Source: Micrococcales bacterium 72-143
GTDB lineage: Bacteria; Actinomycetota; Actinomycetes; Actinomycetales; Microbacteriaceae
DNA length: 64,000 nucleotides
Assembly: GCA_001898835.1 (NCBI GenBank)
Contig: MKVM01000001.1
Span: 924,466 to 988,465 of the forward strand
Direction of reading: 5' to 3'
Part shown: positions 17,976 to 26,314 of the stretch, piece after piece
Layout: every line of letters begins with the position of its first letter
Numbering within the stretch: the first letter of the stretch is position 1
Notes under the pieces: model-generated
What the model was told of the DNA's origin: nothing
Database searches by the model: none
The model's input: the letters and a program-made list of their open reading frames with translations, nothing else
Translations under genes and position numbers: made by a program

Positions 17976-18158
17976 TCAGTCGGTCGCGGGCAGCACGTGG
18001 AACGGGATCGCGAACGACGCGGAGACGCCGAGGATCCCGCCCAGGAACAGTGCCATCGCGGCGAGCGTGTTCTGCTCGCCCACCTCGAAGGCGTACCCGA
18101 ACGCGAGGAACGACGCGACGAAGATCACGAGCGCGACGAGGAAGACGACCACCTTCAT
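17976..18158 (-). CDS. small two-helix membrane protein (60 aa)
   Basis: Two hydrophobic segments (about 2-22 and 32-52) joined by a short charged turn (FEVGEQN). It starts at ATG 18158, 10 bp after the sigma factor stop on the same strand, so it is very probably in that operon. Its 3' end is 4 bp from the convergent FBP gene. It could be a small membrane partner, but no anti-sigma domain is visible. The function is unknown. Confidence 0.65.
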   Translation of the reverse strand: MKVVVFLVALVIFVASFLAFGYAFEVGEQNTLAAMALFLGGILGVSASFAIPFHVLPATD

Positions 18159-18168
18159 GCGCCCCACC

Positions 18169-19425
18169 CTACCGTGCGGCGGCGCGGCATTCGGCGATCC
18201 GGCGGTCGAGCAGTCGCCGCTCCGCATCGCCCGGCGCGAGGGCCCGCGCCCGCTCGAGGTGCGGGATCGCATCCGCCGCCCGCCCCGCTCGGCGCAGCAG
18301 CTCGCCGCGCGTGAAGGGCACGAGGAACGAGCCGGCCAGCGCGGGCGGCTCGCCGAGCGCGTCGAGGGCCGCGAGTCCCGCATCCGTCCCCTCCGCCATC
18401 GCGATCGCGACCGCCTCGTTGAGGGCGACGACGGGCGTCGCGGGCAGCAGCCCGTAGAGCTCGCGGATGCGTCGCCAGTCGGTGTCGGAGGCGCGCGGCG
18501 CCCGGTCGTGCTCGGCGGCGATCGCCGCCTGCACACCGTAGGGCCCCACGACGGCGCCCTCCGCGAGCAGCGCCAGCCCCTCGGCGACGGCCGCGGCGTC
18601 CCAGAGCGCGCGATCCTGCTCCTCGAGCGGCACGAGATCGCCGGCGTCGTCGACACGCGCGGCTCGACGCGCGTGCTGGAGCAGCATCAGGGCGAGCAGC
18701 CCGCGCGCCTCGGGATCGCCCGTGAGCCGGTGCACGAGCCGCGCGAGACGGATGCCCTCGAGGCAGAGCTCGTCGCGCACGGGACGCCCGTCGTCGGGCG
18801 CGTACCCCTCGGTGAAGATCAGGTAGACGACCGCGAGCACCCCCGCCGTGCGCTCCGCGACGAGGGAGGGTGGCGGCACCCGGTACGGGATGCCCGCCTC
18901 GGCGATCCTGCGCTTCGTGCGCAGCAGACGCTGGGACATCGTCGCCTCGCCCACCAGGAACAGACGCGCGATCTCGCGCGTCGTGAGCCCCGCCACGGCG
19001 CGGAGGGTGAGGGCGACCCGCCCCTCGACGGGGAGGGCCGGATGCGCGCAGGTGTAGACGAGGCGCAGCACCTCGTCCTCCCACTCCCCCTCCTGGTCGC
19101 CGAGGGCGGCATCCGCCGGGGCACCCGCGGGCTCGGCGTCGGCGATCGCGAGGCGCAGCTTCTCCGACTCGACGCCCGAGCGTCGCACGAGGTCGATCGC
19201 GCGACGCCGGGCCGCGACCGTCAGCCACGCCCCCGGCACCCGCGGGATGCCGTCGGCCCCCCAGCGCTCGAGGGCACGCGCGTACGCGTCCTGGGTGCAG
19301 TCCTCGGCGAGCGCCCAGTCGCCCGTGAACCGCACGAGCGCGCCGAAGACGCGGGCCCATTCGTCGCGGTGCGCCGCGGCGACGGCGGCGCGCACCTCCG
19401 CCGGGGTCGCAGGCCCTGCGGTCAG
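18169..19425 (-). CDS. RNA polymerase ECF sigma factor, ECF42 type
   Basis: About 418 residues. Sigma region 2 (ALVRFTGDWALAEDCTQDAY) and region 4 (AVAGLTTREIARLFLVGEAT) are followed by a long C-terminal extension of helical, TPR-like repeats (from about 190), the hallmark of ECF42. No ATG exists near the start. CTG at 19425 overlaps the upstream stop as CTGA and has AAGG 7 nt before it, giving LTAGPATPAEVRAAV; GTG at 19395 is the usual-codon alternative but its GGAG abuts the codon. ECF42 genes usually neighbour YCII/DGPF genes; here the nearest is at 34.8 kb. Confidence 0.87.
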   Translation of the reverse strand: MTAGPATPAEVRAAVAAAHRDEWARVFGALVRFTGDWALAEDCTQDAYARALERWGADGIPRVPGAWLTVAARRRAIDLVRRSGVESEKLRLAIADAEPAGAPADAALGDQEGEWEDEVLRLVYTCAHPALPVEGRVALTLRAVAGLTTREIARLFLVGEATMSQRLLRTKRRIAEAGIPYRVPPPSLVAERTAGVLAVVYLIFTEGYAPDDGRPVRDELCLEGIRLARLVHRLTGDPEARGLLALMLLQHARRAARVDDAGDLVPLEEQDRALWDAAAVAEGLALLAEGAVVGPYGVQAAIAAEHDRAPRASDTDWRRIRELYGLLPATPVVALNEAVAIAMAEGTDAGLAALDALGEPPALAGSFLVPFTRGELLRRAGRAADAIPHLERARALAPGDAERRLLDRRIAECRAAAR

Positions 19426-19763
19426 CTCGCGGCCTTGATGATCTTCGCGATCGACCAGCCGAGCGTGCAGATCACCGGGATGGAGACGGCGAGCAGCGCG
19501 ATCGTGTTGGGGCGGAAGCGGAGGCCATCGGCGCCCCCGATGTACGCGCCGACCGGGATGGCCGAGCCGCCGCCTCCGCCGCCGCTTCCGTACTCGTCAG
19601 AGTCGCCCGCGCCGAAACCGTACGCGACGAGCGCGACGGGCACGAACTCCACACTGTCGACCGTCTGCTTGTCGCCGTAGGCGAGCCTCACGCTGCGGTC
19701 GGGCACGCCCGCGGCGAGCTTCTCGGTGAGTCTGTCCCTGCTGGTCTGCGTCGTCTCGGCCAT
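19422..19763 (-). CDS. GerW/YtfJ-like protein
   Basis: 113 residues. The centre has the glycine-rich block typical of GerW (YtfJ) family proteins: VALVAYGFGAGDSDEY, then GSGGGGGGSAIPVGAYIGGA. The C-terminal 25 residues form one membrane helix (TIALLAVSIPVICTLGW). In Bacillus the family is linked to spores; in non-sporulating actinobacteria its role is unknown. Its stop codon overlaps the proposed CTG start of the ECF42 gene, so the two are coupled. Confidence 0.72.
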   Translation of the reverse strand: MAETTQTSRDRLTEKLAAGVPDRSVRLAYGDKQTVDSVEFVPVALVAYGFGAGDSDEYGSGGGGGGSAIPVGAYIGGADGLRFRPNTIALLAVSIPVICTLGWSIAKIIKAAS

Positions 19764-19810
19764 GCCCCGACGCTACGCGCGGGGCGCGGCCGTGTCGAGG
19801 CCGGGGGCCG

Positions 19811-20365
19811 TCAGGCCTTGGCGACCGAGACCGAGACGGGCGTGGCGTTGGCGAAGAGGTCGAGCACAGGGCAGTGCTCGTCGACCGCGGCGCGCAGCTC
19901 CTGGTAACGCTCCTCCGTCTCCGGGCCGCTGATGCGGATGTCGAGCCGCACCGCGCCGAACCCTGGGCGCACCGACTCCTCGATGCCGAACAGCTTGCGC
20001 GCGTCGAGGTCGCCCTCCGCGGCGATCGAGATGTCGTCGACCCGGATGCCGAGGGCCTGGGCGTAGAGGCGGTAGACGACGATCTGGCACGAGATGAGGG
20101 CGCCGAGGGCGTACTCGACCGGGCTCGCCGCCACGTCGTCGCCCGCGAGCGCCGCCGGCTCGTCGACGACGAACTCGTGCCGGCCCGCGGTGATGCGGCT
20201 CGCGACCGAGCCCTCGCCGACGCCGCGCACGCGGTAGGTCAGCTGCGCGGAGGCGGTGTCGGCGGCGATCCGCTCGCCCCACGCGGAGCCCGCGGCGCTC
20301 AGGCGTTCGGCGCGCTCCTCGGCGGACGCGGCGGGGATGTCGGCGATGGTCTCGAGAAGGGTCAT
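19811..20365 (-). CDS. OsmC family peroxiredoxin-like protein
   Basis: 184 residues with the OsmC fold. The two reactive cysteines are visible, one in the ALISCQIVVYRLYAQ helix and one in DEHCPVLDLF. The family reduces organic hydroperoxides using these thiols. The sequence SPVEYALGAL before the first Cys is the usual (P)xxLLxAL motif. ATG at 20365 is chosen by homology; the upstream open frame is antisense noise. It is divergent from the ChaA-like gene with a 113-bp gap. Confidence 0.9.
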   Translation of the reverse strand: MTLLETIADIPAASAEERAERLSAAGSAWGERIAADTASAQLTYRVRGVGEGSVASRITAGRHEFVVDEPAALAGDDVAASPVEYALGALISCQIVVYRLYAQALGIRVDDISIAAEGDLDARKLFGIEESVRPGFGAVRLDIRISGPETEERYQELRAAVDEHCPVLDLFANATPVSVSVAKA

Positions 20366-20478
20366 GGGCGCGACGCTACGGGTCTCACGGGGCGGGCCGG
20401 AAGACGTCGCGTCACGGGACGTAGCCCGGCGTAGCGGCGCGTCATGCGGCCGGCCCATGCCTCTGGGAGAATGGGGGG

Positions 20479-21600
20479 ATGAGCGGCGCGGCGACATCAT
20501 CCACGACCCTCCGGCGGATCGGACGCACCTGGGTGTGGGTGCTGCCCCTTCTCGGCATCGCGGCACTCGTGCTGAGCTGGGAGCGGGAGCTGCCGACGCT
20601 CGCCTACGTGCTCGTCGGCGCCGTGCTCGTGGGCGTCGTGCTCGCCGCGGTGCACCACGCGGAGGTGATCGCCCACCGCGTCGGGGAGCCGTACGGTTCG
20701 CTCGTGCTCGCGGTCGCGGTCACCGTGATCGAGGTCGCCCTCATCATCACGCTCATGCTCGGCAAGGCCTCCGAGGACGCCTCCACGCTCGCCCGCGACA
20801 CGGCGTTCGCGGCGGTCATGATCACGCTGAACGGCATCGTCGGCCTGTCGATCCTCGTCGGCTCGCTCAAGCACAACACCCCCCGCTTCAACCCGGAGGG
20901 CGCGGGCGGCGCCCTCGCGGTCGTGGTGACGCTCACGACGCTCACCCTCGTGATCCCCTCGTTCACGGTCTCGGAGCCGGGCGCGCAGTTCTCGCCGACG
21001 CAGCTCGCGTTCGTCGCGGTCGCCTCCATCGTTCTGTGGGGGGCGTTCATCCTGCTGCAGACCGGACGCCACCGCGACTTCTTCCTCCCCGTCGGCAAGA
21101 CGGGCGAGATCATCGACGAGGACGCCCACTCCGACCCGCCCAGCAACCGCGAGACGTGGATCAGCCTGGGGCTGCTGCTGGCATCCCTCATCGCGGTCGT
21201 CGGCCTCGCCAAGGCGATGTCGCCCGCGATCGAGGGCATCGTCGAGGCGGCGGGGATCCCCGAGACCTTCGTCGGCGTCGTCGTCGCACTCGTCGTGCTG
21301 CTGCCCGAGGGTCTCGCCGCCACCAAGGCGGCAGCGCGCAACCGCCTGCAGACCTCCCTCAACCTCGGGATCGGCTCGGCGATGGCATCCATCGGGCTCA
21401 CGATCCCCGCCATCGCGGTCGCGTCGATCTGGCTGCCGACGCCGCTCACCCTGGGTCTCGGGCCGGTGCAGATCATCGAGTTCCTGCTCACGGTCGCCGT
21501 CGCGACCCTCACGATCGTGCCGGGACGCGCGACCCGCCTCCAGGGCGTCGTGCACCTCGTGCTGTTCGCGGCGTTCCTGTTCCTCGCGACGACCCCGTAG
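20479..21600 (+). CDS. Ca2+/H+ antiporter, ChaA-like (CaCA superfamily)
   Basis: 373 residues with about eleven membrane segments in two inverted alpha-repeats. The exchanger motifs are present: VAVTVIEVALIITLML in the first half and VVALVVLLPEGLAATKAA in the second, each with the essential glutamate. It should swap protons for calcium or other cations across the membrane. The linker between halves is charged (KTGEIIDEDAHSDPPSNRE). GGGAGAATGGGGGG precedes the ATG. It is convergent with the PspC gene. Confidence 0.92.
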   Translation: MSGAATSSTTLRRIGRTWVWVLPLLGIAALVLSWERELPTLAYVLVGAVLVGVVLAAVHHAEVIAHRVGEPYGSLVLAVAVTVIEVALIITLMLGKASEDASTLARDTAFAAVMITLNGIVGLSILVGSLKHNTPRFNPEGAGGALAVVVTLTTLTLVIPSFTVSEPGAQFSPTQLAFVAVASIVLWGAFILLQTGRHRDFFLPVGKTGEIIDEDAHSDPPSNRETWISLGLLLASLIAVVGLAKAMSPAIEGIVEAAGIPETFVGVVVALVVLLPEGLAATKAAARNRLQTSLNLGIGSAMASIGLTIPAIAVASIWLPTPLTLGLGPVQIIEFLLTVAVATLTIVPGRATRLQGVVHLVLFAAFLFLATTP

Positions 21601-21606
21601 CGGGGG

Positions 21607-21795
21607 CTACTCCTCCGGGACGACGATCCAGAGCACGATGTAGACGACGATCGCCGCGCCCGCGAACAGGGCGGCGACGACTGTGAGCACGCGGACGAGG
21701 GTGACGTCCCAGCCGAAGCGGTTGGCGACGGCGGCGCACACGCCGCCGATGACGCGCCCGGTGCGCGGACGGATGAGGGATGCGGAAGCGCTCAT
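21607..21795 (-). CDS. PspC domain protein (62 aa)
   Basis: A minimal PspC domain. RPRTGRVIGGVCAAVANRFG is the conserved N-terminal motif, WDVTLVRVLTVVAAL starts the membrane helix, and the protein ends in VVYIVLWIVVPEE. PspC proteins belong to envelope-stress (phage-shock) signalling, but small stand-alone members in actinobacteria have no proven role. ATG at 21795 matches the family start. It ends 6 bp from the ChaA-like stop. Confidence 0.9.
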   Translation of the reverse strand: MSASASLIRPRTGRVIGGVCAAVANRFGWDVTLVRVLTVVAALFAGAAIVVYIVLWIVVPEE

Positions 21796-21895
21796 GCCAC
21801 CAGTCTGCGGCAGCGGAGGCGCGCGCGGCATCCGGCGAACCCCCGGTTCCGGGCAGGGGCGGCGGTAGGGTCGGAGCGAACCTGAGGAGGCCCGG

Positions 21896-22882
21896 ATGCC
21901 CGAGCTCGACGACACCGATCGCGTCGCCGTCTACATCGACTTCGACAACATCGTGATCTCGCGCTACGACCAGCTGCACGGCGACATGGCGTGGCGCAAG
22001 GACAACGCGCGAGACGCGCGCGACGAGGTCGCCGCGAAGCTCGCCGCCGCATCCGTCGACGTCTCCGCGGTGCTCGAGTACGCGTCCTCCTTCGGCACGG
22101 TCGCCATCTCGCGCGCCTACGCCGACTGGTCGGTTCCCGCGAACGCCGCCTACCGGCGCGACCTCGTCGACCGCGCCGTCGACCTGACCCAGCTGTTCCC
22201 GGCATCCGGCACCAAGAACGGCGCCGACATCCGCCTATCGGTCGACGTCATCGAGGACCTCTTCCGCCTGCCCGACATCACCCACGTCGTGATCGTCGCG
22301 GGCGACTCCGACTACATCGCGCTCGCCCAGCGCTGCAAGCGGCTCGGCCGCGTCGTCGTCGGGATCGGCGTCGCCGGGGGCACGAGCAAGGCGCTCATCT
22401 CGGCGTGCGACGAGTTCGAGAGCTACGACGAGCTGCCGGGCGTGGAGGCGGCGCCGCCGCGCCCCCGGGGTCGCGTCGCGGAGCCCGCGCCCAAGCACTC
22501 CGCGGAGCCCGCAACCGAGGCCGCCGCGACGCCCGCGAAGAGGAAGGCGCCGAGCAAGAAGGCGACCGCGCCGACGACGCCGATCGTCGCTCCCTCGGCG
22601 ACCGACCCGTTCCTGTCCCCCGACGGCACCGTGAGCGACCGCGAGGCGACGCGCCTGCTCGTGCGGGCGCTCGAGTTCGGGCACAGCAAGAACGAGGACG
22701 CCGAGTGGCTCAACGCCTCCGCCGTCAAGTCGCAGATCAAGCGGCTGAACCCCTCGTTCAACGAGAAGACGCTCGGCTTCGCGAGCTTCACCGACTTCGT
22801 GAAGTCGCGCGGCAACCTGGCCGAGGTGCAGATCGACGGGCAGCACCGCCGCATCCGGCTCCGCGCCGCGAAGGGCGAGTAG
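21896..22882 (+). CDS. NYN-domain putative RNase with C-terminal LOTUS/OST-HTH domain
   Basis: 328 residues. The N-terminal NYN (PIN-like) nuclease domain covers about 8-175 and has the acidic residues for metal binding: D15/D17 (YIDFDN), D111 (NGADIRLSVD) and D137/D139 (AGDSDY). A basic Ala/Pro/Lys linker at about 183-245 precedes a LOTUS/OST-HTH domain at about 250-325 (DAEWLNASAVKSQIKRLNPS). The same domain pairing in other bacterial and eukaryotic proteins is linked to RNA binding or processing. GAGGAGG lies 5 nt before the ATG. Its target is unknown. Confidence 0.88.
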   Translation: MPELDDTDRVAVYIDFDNIVISRYDQLHGDMAWRKDNARDARDEVAAKLAAASVDVSAVLEYASSFGTVAISRAYADWSVPANAAYRRDLVDRAVDLTQLFPASGTKNGADIRLSVDVIEDLFRLPDITHVVIVAGDSDYIALAQRCKRLGRVVVGIGVAGGTSKALISACDEFESYDELPGVEAAPPRPRGRVAEPAPKHSAEPATEAAATPAKRKAPSKKATAPTTPIVAPSATDPFLSPDGTVSDREATRLLVRALEFGHSKNEDAEWLNASAVKSQIKRLNPSFNEKTLGFASFTDFVKSRGNLAEVQIDGQHRRIRLRAAKGE

Positions 22883-22888
22883 CGCTCC

Positions 22889-24700
22889 TCAGCTCAGGGT
22901 CGCGAGGCGCACGTTGTCGAGGGCGGTCGGGAGCTGCGAGCGGTCGACCGTGTAGACGGCGTGCAGGGGCCGTCGCGGCCGCCCGTTCGCGTCGCGACCC
23001 GCGGCGATGGCACGCACGCTCGCGATCGGCTCGCGGATGCGACCCGCCACCCCGCCGGCACCGTCGACGACCTCGTAGCGCCATCCCGCGCCGCCGATCA
23101 CCCGTGAGGCGTGGCGCAGCACCCTGCGTTCGATGTCGACGTAGAACACCGAGAGCCGGTCCTCCCAGGCGACCATCGACGAGAGCGCGACCGGATGAGG
23201 CGTGCGCTGCCACCCGCGGCTCCCGTCGAGGATCGAGAAGGACCAGTCGTAGTCGCCGCCCCGCGGCGTGCCGACCGCGCAACGGAGGTTGCCGTAGCTG
23301 AGGTCCTCGTAGACCACCCAGAGCCTGCCGTCGAACACCGCGGCGGTCGGGTTGAGCCCGACCGATGCGCGGATGCGGCCGGTACCGGGCGACGGCGGGG
23401 GCGTCTGCTGGCCCGAGCCGTCGAGGGTCTCGAGGCGCCAGCTCGCCGTCGCCGCCTGGAAGGTGCCGTGACGGAGCCGCTGCGAGGTGCCGCCCGAACC
23501 CACCGGCACGGCGAGGGAGTAGAAGACGTGGGTGCGGCCCTCGACCCCGCGGACGAAGGTGGACGACTCGCCCGCGCGGCCCAGCATCCGCTCGCCCTCG
23601 TCGGCGTCGCCGTCGACCTCCGCCACCTCCCAGGTGTCGCCCGAGATGCGGCGGGCGATCGCCAGGTTGCCGTTGACCCGTTCGTCCCAGGTGGCGTCGC
23701 GCGCGGTGCCGACCGGGACGCTGAGCATCCCCGCGGCGAAGTCGACCTCGGGAGAGATCGAGTTGAAGGCGGCGACGATCCCCGAGGTGGTGTCGGCACC
23801 GTTCGCCGGTTGGCGGCCCGACACGGTCGTCGTGAGGAAGCCCTTCGGGGAGTCGGGGGCGCGGTCGGCGACGAACCAGGCGAAGTCGCCCCAGGTGGCC
23901 GAGAGCCGTGTCGTCGTGCTCGCCGCCGAGACCATCGACGGCATGGGGCCCGACCACAGATCGCGCACCGGCTGCCCGGCCGACGGGAACACGCGCACGT
24001 CGACATCCGCCTCCGCTCCCGGGCGATGCTGCCAGACCTCTTCCCCCGGGATCGTGAAGACGGCGAGCTGACGGGCGCCCGAACCCGACCCGGTCTCCTC
24101 GACCGCGACGCCGACACCCAGCGAGTCCGTGTGCACCGGGAGCTCGCGAAACGTCCAGCCGACGCCGAAGCCGCGGCCCGCGAGCACCTGCGCCGGACCG
24201 AACGCCAGGATCTCCCAGTCGTCACCGTCGCGCAGGAACGAGGGAGTGCCCGCGACGAACCCGTTGCCCTTCGCGAAGCTCTGCGCCGCCGAGAAGAAGT
24301 CGCGGGGCTTCGCCACCGGGTCGGGCATCCCGCGCACCGCGACGCGCAGCGAGGTGAAGGAGCGCACCGTGATGACGTCGATGTAGCGCTTGTTGCCGCT
24401 GCGCCCGAACACGAAGGTGGGGATGTGGCGCACGCTCGAGGCGAGGCTGGAGCCCAGCCGGTCGTACCAGCCCTTCACCTCCGCATCCGACACGACGATG
24501 TCGGTGCCCTGCACCGTGCCGACGTGCTTCGCCGTCGGAGCGGACGCCGTGCCGCGAGGGAACATGATGACGTCGGGGCGGGGGTCGGTGCGCGGATCCC
24601 CCGAGGTGAACGTCGGGATGATCGACATGATCTCCTCGTCGACGCCGAGCAGGGTCGGGTCGAACTCGACCAGGCCGGCGAACGCCTCGGCGACGGTCAT
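22889..24700 (-). CDS. 603-residue beta-rich protein of unknown function
   Basis: Not recognised. It has no signal peptide or membrane segment. Residues 1-170 look like a globular domain. From about 170 on there are repeated short beta units with aromatic, strand-turn-strand form, for example RLWVVYEDLSYGNLRCA, DRLSVFYVDIERRVLRHA and RPLHAVYTVDR, suggesting a beta-propeller similar to lectin or sialidase folds. GGAGGAG stands 6 nt before the ATG, so it is well translated. It is convergent with the NYN gene (6-bp gap). Codon use is native. Confidence 0.75.
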   Translation of the reverse strand: MTVAEAFAGLVEFDPTLLGVDEEIMSIIPTFTSGDPRTDPRPDVIMFPRGTASAPTAKHVGTVQGTDIVVSDAEVKGWYDRLGSSLASSVRHIPTFVFGRSGNKRYIDVITVRSFTSLRVAVRGMPDPVAKPRDFFSAAQSFAKGNGFVAGTPSFLRDGDDWEILAFGPAQVLAGRGFGVGWTFRELPVHTDSLGVGVAVEETGSGSGARQLAVFTIPGEEVWQHRPGAEADVDVRVFPSAGQPVRDLWSGPMPSMVSAASTTTRLSATWGDFAWFVADRAPDSPKGFLTTTVSGRQPANGADTTSGIVAAFNSISPEVDFAAGMLSVPVGTARDATWDERVNGNLAIARRISGDTWEVAEVDGDADEGERMLGRAGESSTFVRGVEGRTHVFYSLAVPVGSGGTSQRLRHGTFQAATASWRLETLDGSGQQTPPPSPGTGRIRASVGLNPTAAVFDGRLWVVYEDLSYGNLRCAVGTPRGGDYDWSFSILDGSRGWQRTPHPVALSSMVAWEDRLSVFYVDIERRVLRHASRVIGGAGWRYEVVDGAGGVAGRIREPIASVRAIAAGRDANGRPRRPLHAVYTVDRSQLPTALDNVRLATLS

Positions 24701-24789
24701 GTGCTCTCCTCCGGTCGGGCGCGCGGACGCGCGGGTGCACCGCTCTGTCTACTCGCGCTGCCACCGTGCCGATACCCCAGATCCCGGCG

Positions 24790-25587
24790 CTAGGGTGCCC
24801 CCACCCCCGGCTCTGCGGACGGCTCCGCGGAAGCGCGGGCGAGCATGACGAGCGCGACGACCGCGGCGAGCAGCTGAAGCCCCACGAACACCCCGAGGAG
24901 CACCCCGGACGACGTCATCACGCCCGACACCCCGATCGTGACATCGGCGGACGCGTGGAACAGCGCCGCGAGCAGCACGCTTCCGCGCGCGCCGCGGAAT
25001 ACCCATCCGATGAGCACGGAGGTGGCGACCGTCGAGAGCGCGAAGACCACGAAGGGGAGCCGCGACTGGAACGAGCCGTCGATGAGGAAGAGCGGCAGAT
25101 GCCACACCGCCCAGACCACGCCGAGCAGCAGATTCGCCCCGACCGCGCCGAAGCGGGGCAGCATCCGCGGGAGGGCGAACCCGCGCCACGCGGTCTCCTC
25201 GGTGAGCAGCCACATCCAGGTGTTGAAGGCGAAGGCGCCCAGCACGCCCCACCAGGACGTGGTCTCGGGCGAGACCGGAAGCCCCGCGACGACGCCGACG
25301 AGCACGGCCAGCGCAGCGAGCGCCGGCGTGAGGACCACGGCCACGAGGTACCAGCGCACCCGCACCCGGACGCGCACCATCCGCAGGAGCAGGTCCTTGA
25401 CAGCCGGCCACCCGCCCGTCAGGGCCGCCGTGCCGAAGCTCGCGATCGGCAGGCCGATCCAGAACGCGAGCGCGCCGGGGATGTGCCAGGTGATCCAGCC
25501 GAGCTGCTCGGCGAGCGCCGTCCCCCAGACGAACCAGGGCAGCGCGAAGGCGAGCGCGAAGAACAGGACGAGCGGGTGGCGTCTCAT
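24790..25587 (-). CDS. CPBP family intramembrane metalloprotease
   Basis: 265 residues, about eight membrane segments. CPBP (Abi) motifs are present: EETAWRGFALPRM (EExxxR), VWAVWHLPLF and the C-terminal HASADV. Related to the CAAX prenyl protease fold; bacterial members act in envelope processing or bacteriocin immunity, with the substrate unknown here. ATG at 25587 overlaps the TMEM175 stop as ATGA, so the two genes are translationally coupled. Confidence 0.9.
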   Translation of the reverse strand: MRRHPLVLFFALAFALPWFVWGTALAEQLGWITWHIPGALAFWIGLPIASFGTAALTGGWPAVKDLLLRMVRVRVRVRWYLVAVVLTPALAALAVLVGVVAGLPVSPETTSWWGVLGAFAFNTWMWLLTEETAWRGFALPRMLPRFGAVGANLLLGVVWAVWHLPLFLIDGSFQSRLPFVVFALSTVATSVLIGWVFRGARGSVLLAALFHASADVTIGVSGVMTSSGVLLGVFVGLQLLAAVVALVMLARASAEPSAEPGVGAP

Positions 25588-26273
25588 GCGGGGGCGGTCT
25601 CCTCGGTGCGGGCGCGGTAGACGCGCGTGATGACGGCGGATGCGGGGACGGCCGCGATCCAGCTGAGCTCCCCCGCGGACGCGCCGGCGAGCAGCGCGAC
25701 CGGAATCGAGAGCAGGAAGATCCCCGGGATGGGGAACGACTGCACGAGCACGAGGCGGAAGACCGCGAGGTCGATCGACGCCGCGACGAGGCCGCGATGC
25801 CAGGCGTACAGCCACATCCCCGTCATGAGGAAGCCGATGAGCGAGATCGTCGCTGCGTACAGCACGACGGCCAGCACGTCATCTCCGTGCAGCCCGAGGA
25901 TCGCGGTCGGCAGCGGCAACGACGCGACGAACAGCAGCATGAGCAGGTTCATCCGCAGGAGCCCCTGGTCGTATCGCTCGATCGCCGCGAACTTGCGGTG
26001 GTGGGAGAGCCACACGAAGCCGACCACGACGAAGCTCAGCACGAAGGTGAGGTACCCGGGGACGAGCTCGCGCAGCGCGTCCGGCAGCGCGGCATCCGGC
26101 ACCTCCGGTGCGTGCAACTCGATGATCAGCAGCGTCATGGCGATCGCGAAGACGGCGTCCGAGAAGAACGTCATCCGTTCGACGCTCTCGCCGTGCGCGA
26201 ATCGCTGCACGTAGCGGGTCCAGGTGGTCACGGATCCGATGCTCGCGTCTCGCGGCGCCGTGGTCGTCGCCAC
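25584..26273 (-). CDS. TMEM175 family potassium-channel-like protein (DUF1211)
   Basis: 229 residues with six membrane helices. The signature RMTFFSDAVFAIAMTLLIIEL (first helix, near residues 33-53) is the FSDGVFAIA-type filter motif of TMEM175 channels. Bacterial members conduct potassium as tetramers. GTG start at 26273. A perfect palindrome 19 bp upstream and a half-site across the start suggest control by the adjacent response regulator. It is the first gene of a two-gene operon with the CPBP protease. Confidence 0.9.
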   Translation of the reverse strand: MATTTAPRDASIGSVTTWTRYVQRFAHGESVERMTFFSDAVFAIAMTLLIIELHAPEVPDAALPDALRELVPGYLTFVLSFVVVGFVWLSHHRKFAAIERYDQGLLRMNLLMLLFVASLPLPTAILGLHGDDVLAVVLYAATISLIGFLMTGMWLYAWHRGLVAASIDLAVFRLVLVQSFPIPGIFLLSIPVALLAGASAGELSWIAAVPASAVITRVYRARTEETAPA

Positions 26274-26291
26274 AGGGGTGGAGATGCGGCG

Positions 26292-26307
26292 TCCACCCCG
26301 GGGTGGA
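26292..26307. promoter_or_regulatory. perfect 16-bp palindrome, candidate response-regulator site
   Basis: TCCACCCCGGGGTGGA lies between the TMEM175 start and the response-regulator stop. A further half-site GGGGTGGA begins at 26275, 25 bp away. A one-mismatch copy lies at 27033-27048 between the regulator and kinase genes. Such paired sites suit a LuxR-type response regulator. Confidence 0.6.
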
Positions 26308-26314
26308 GCGCTGG

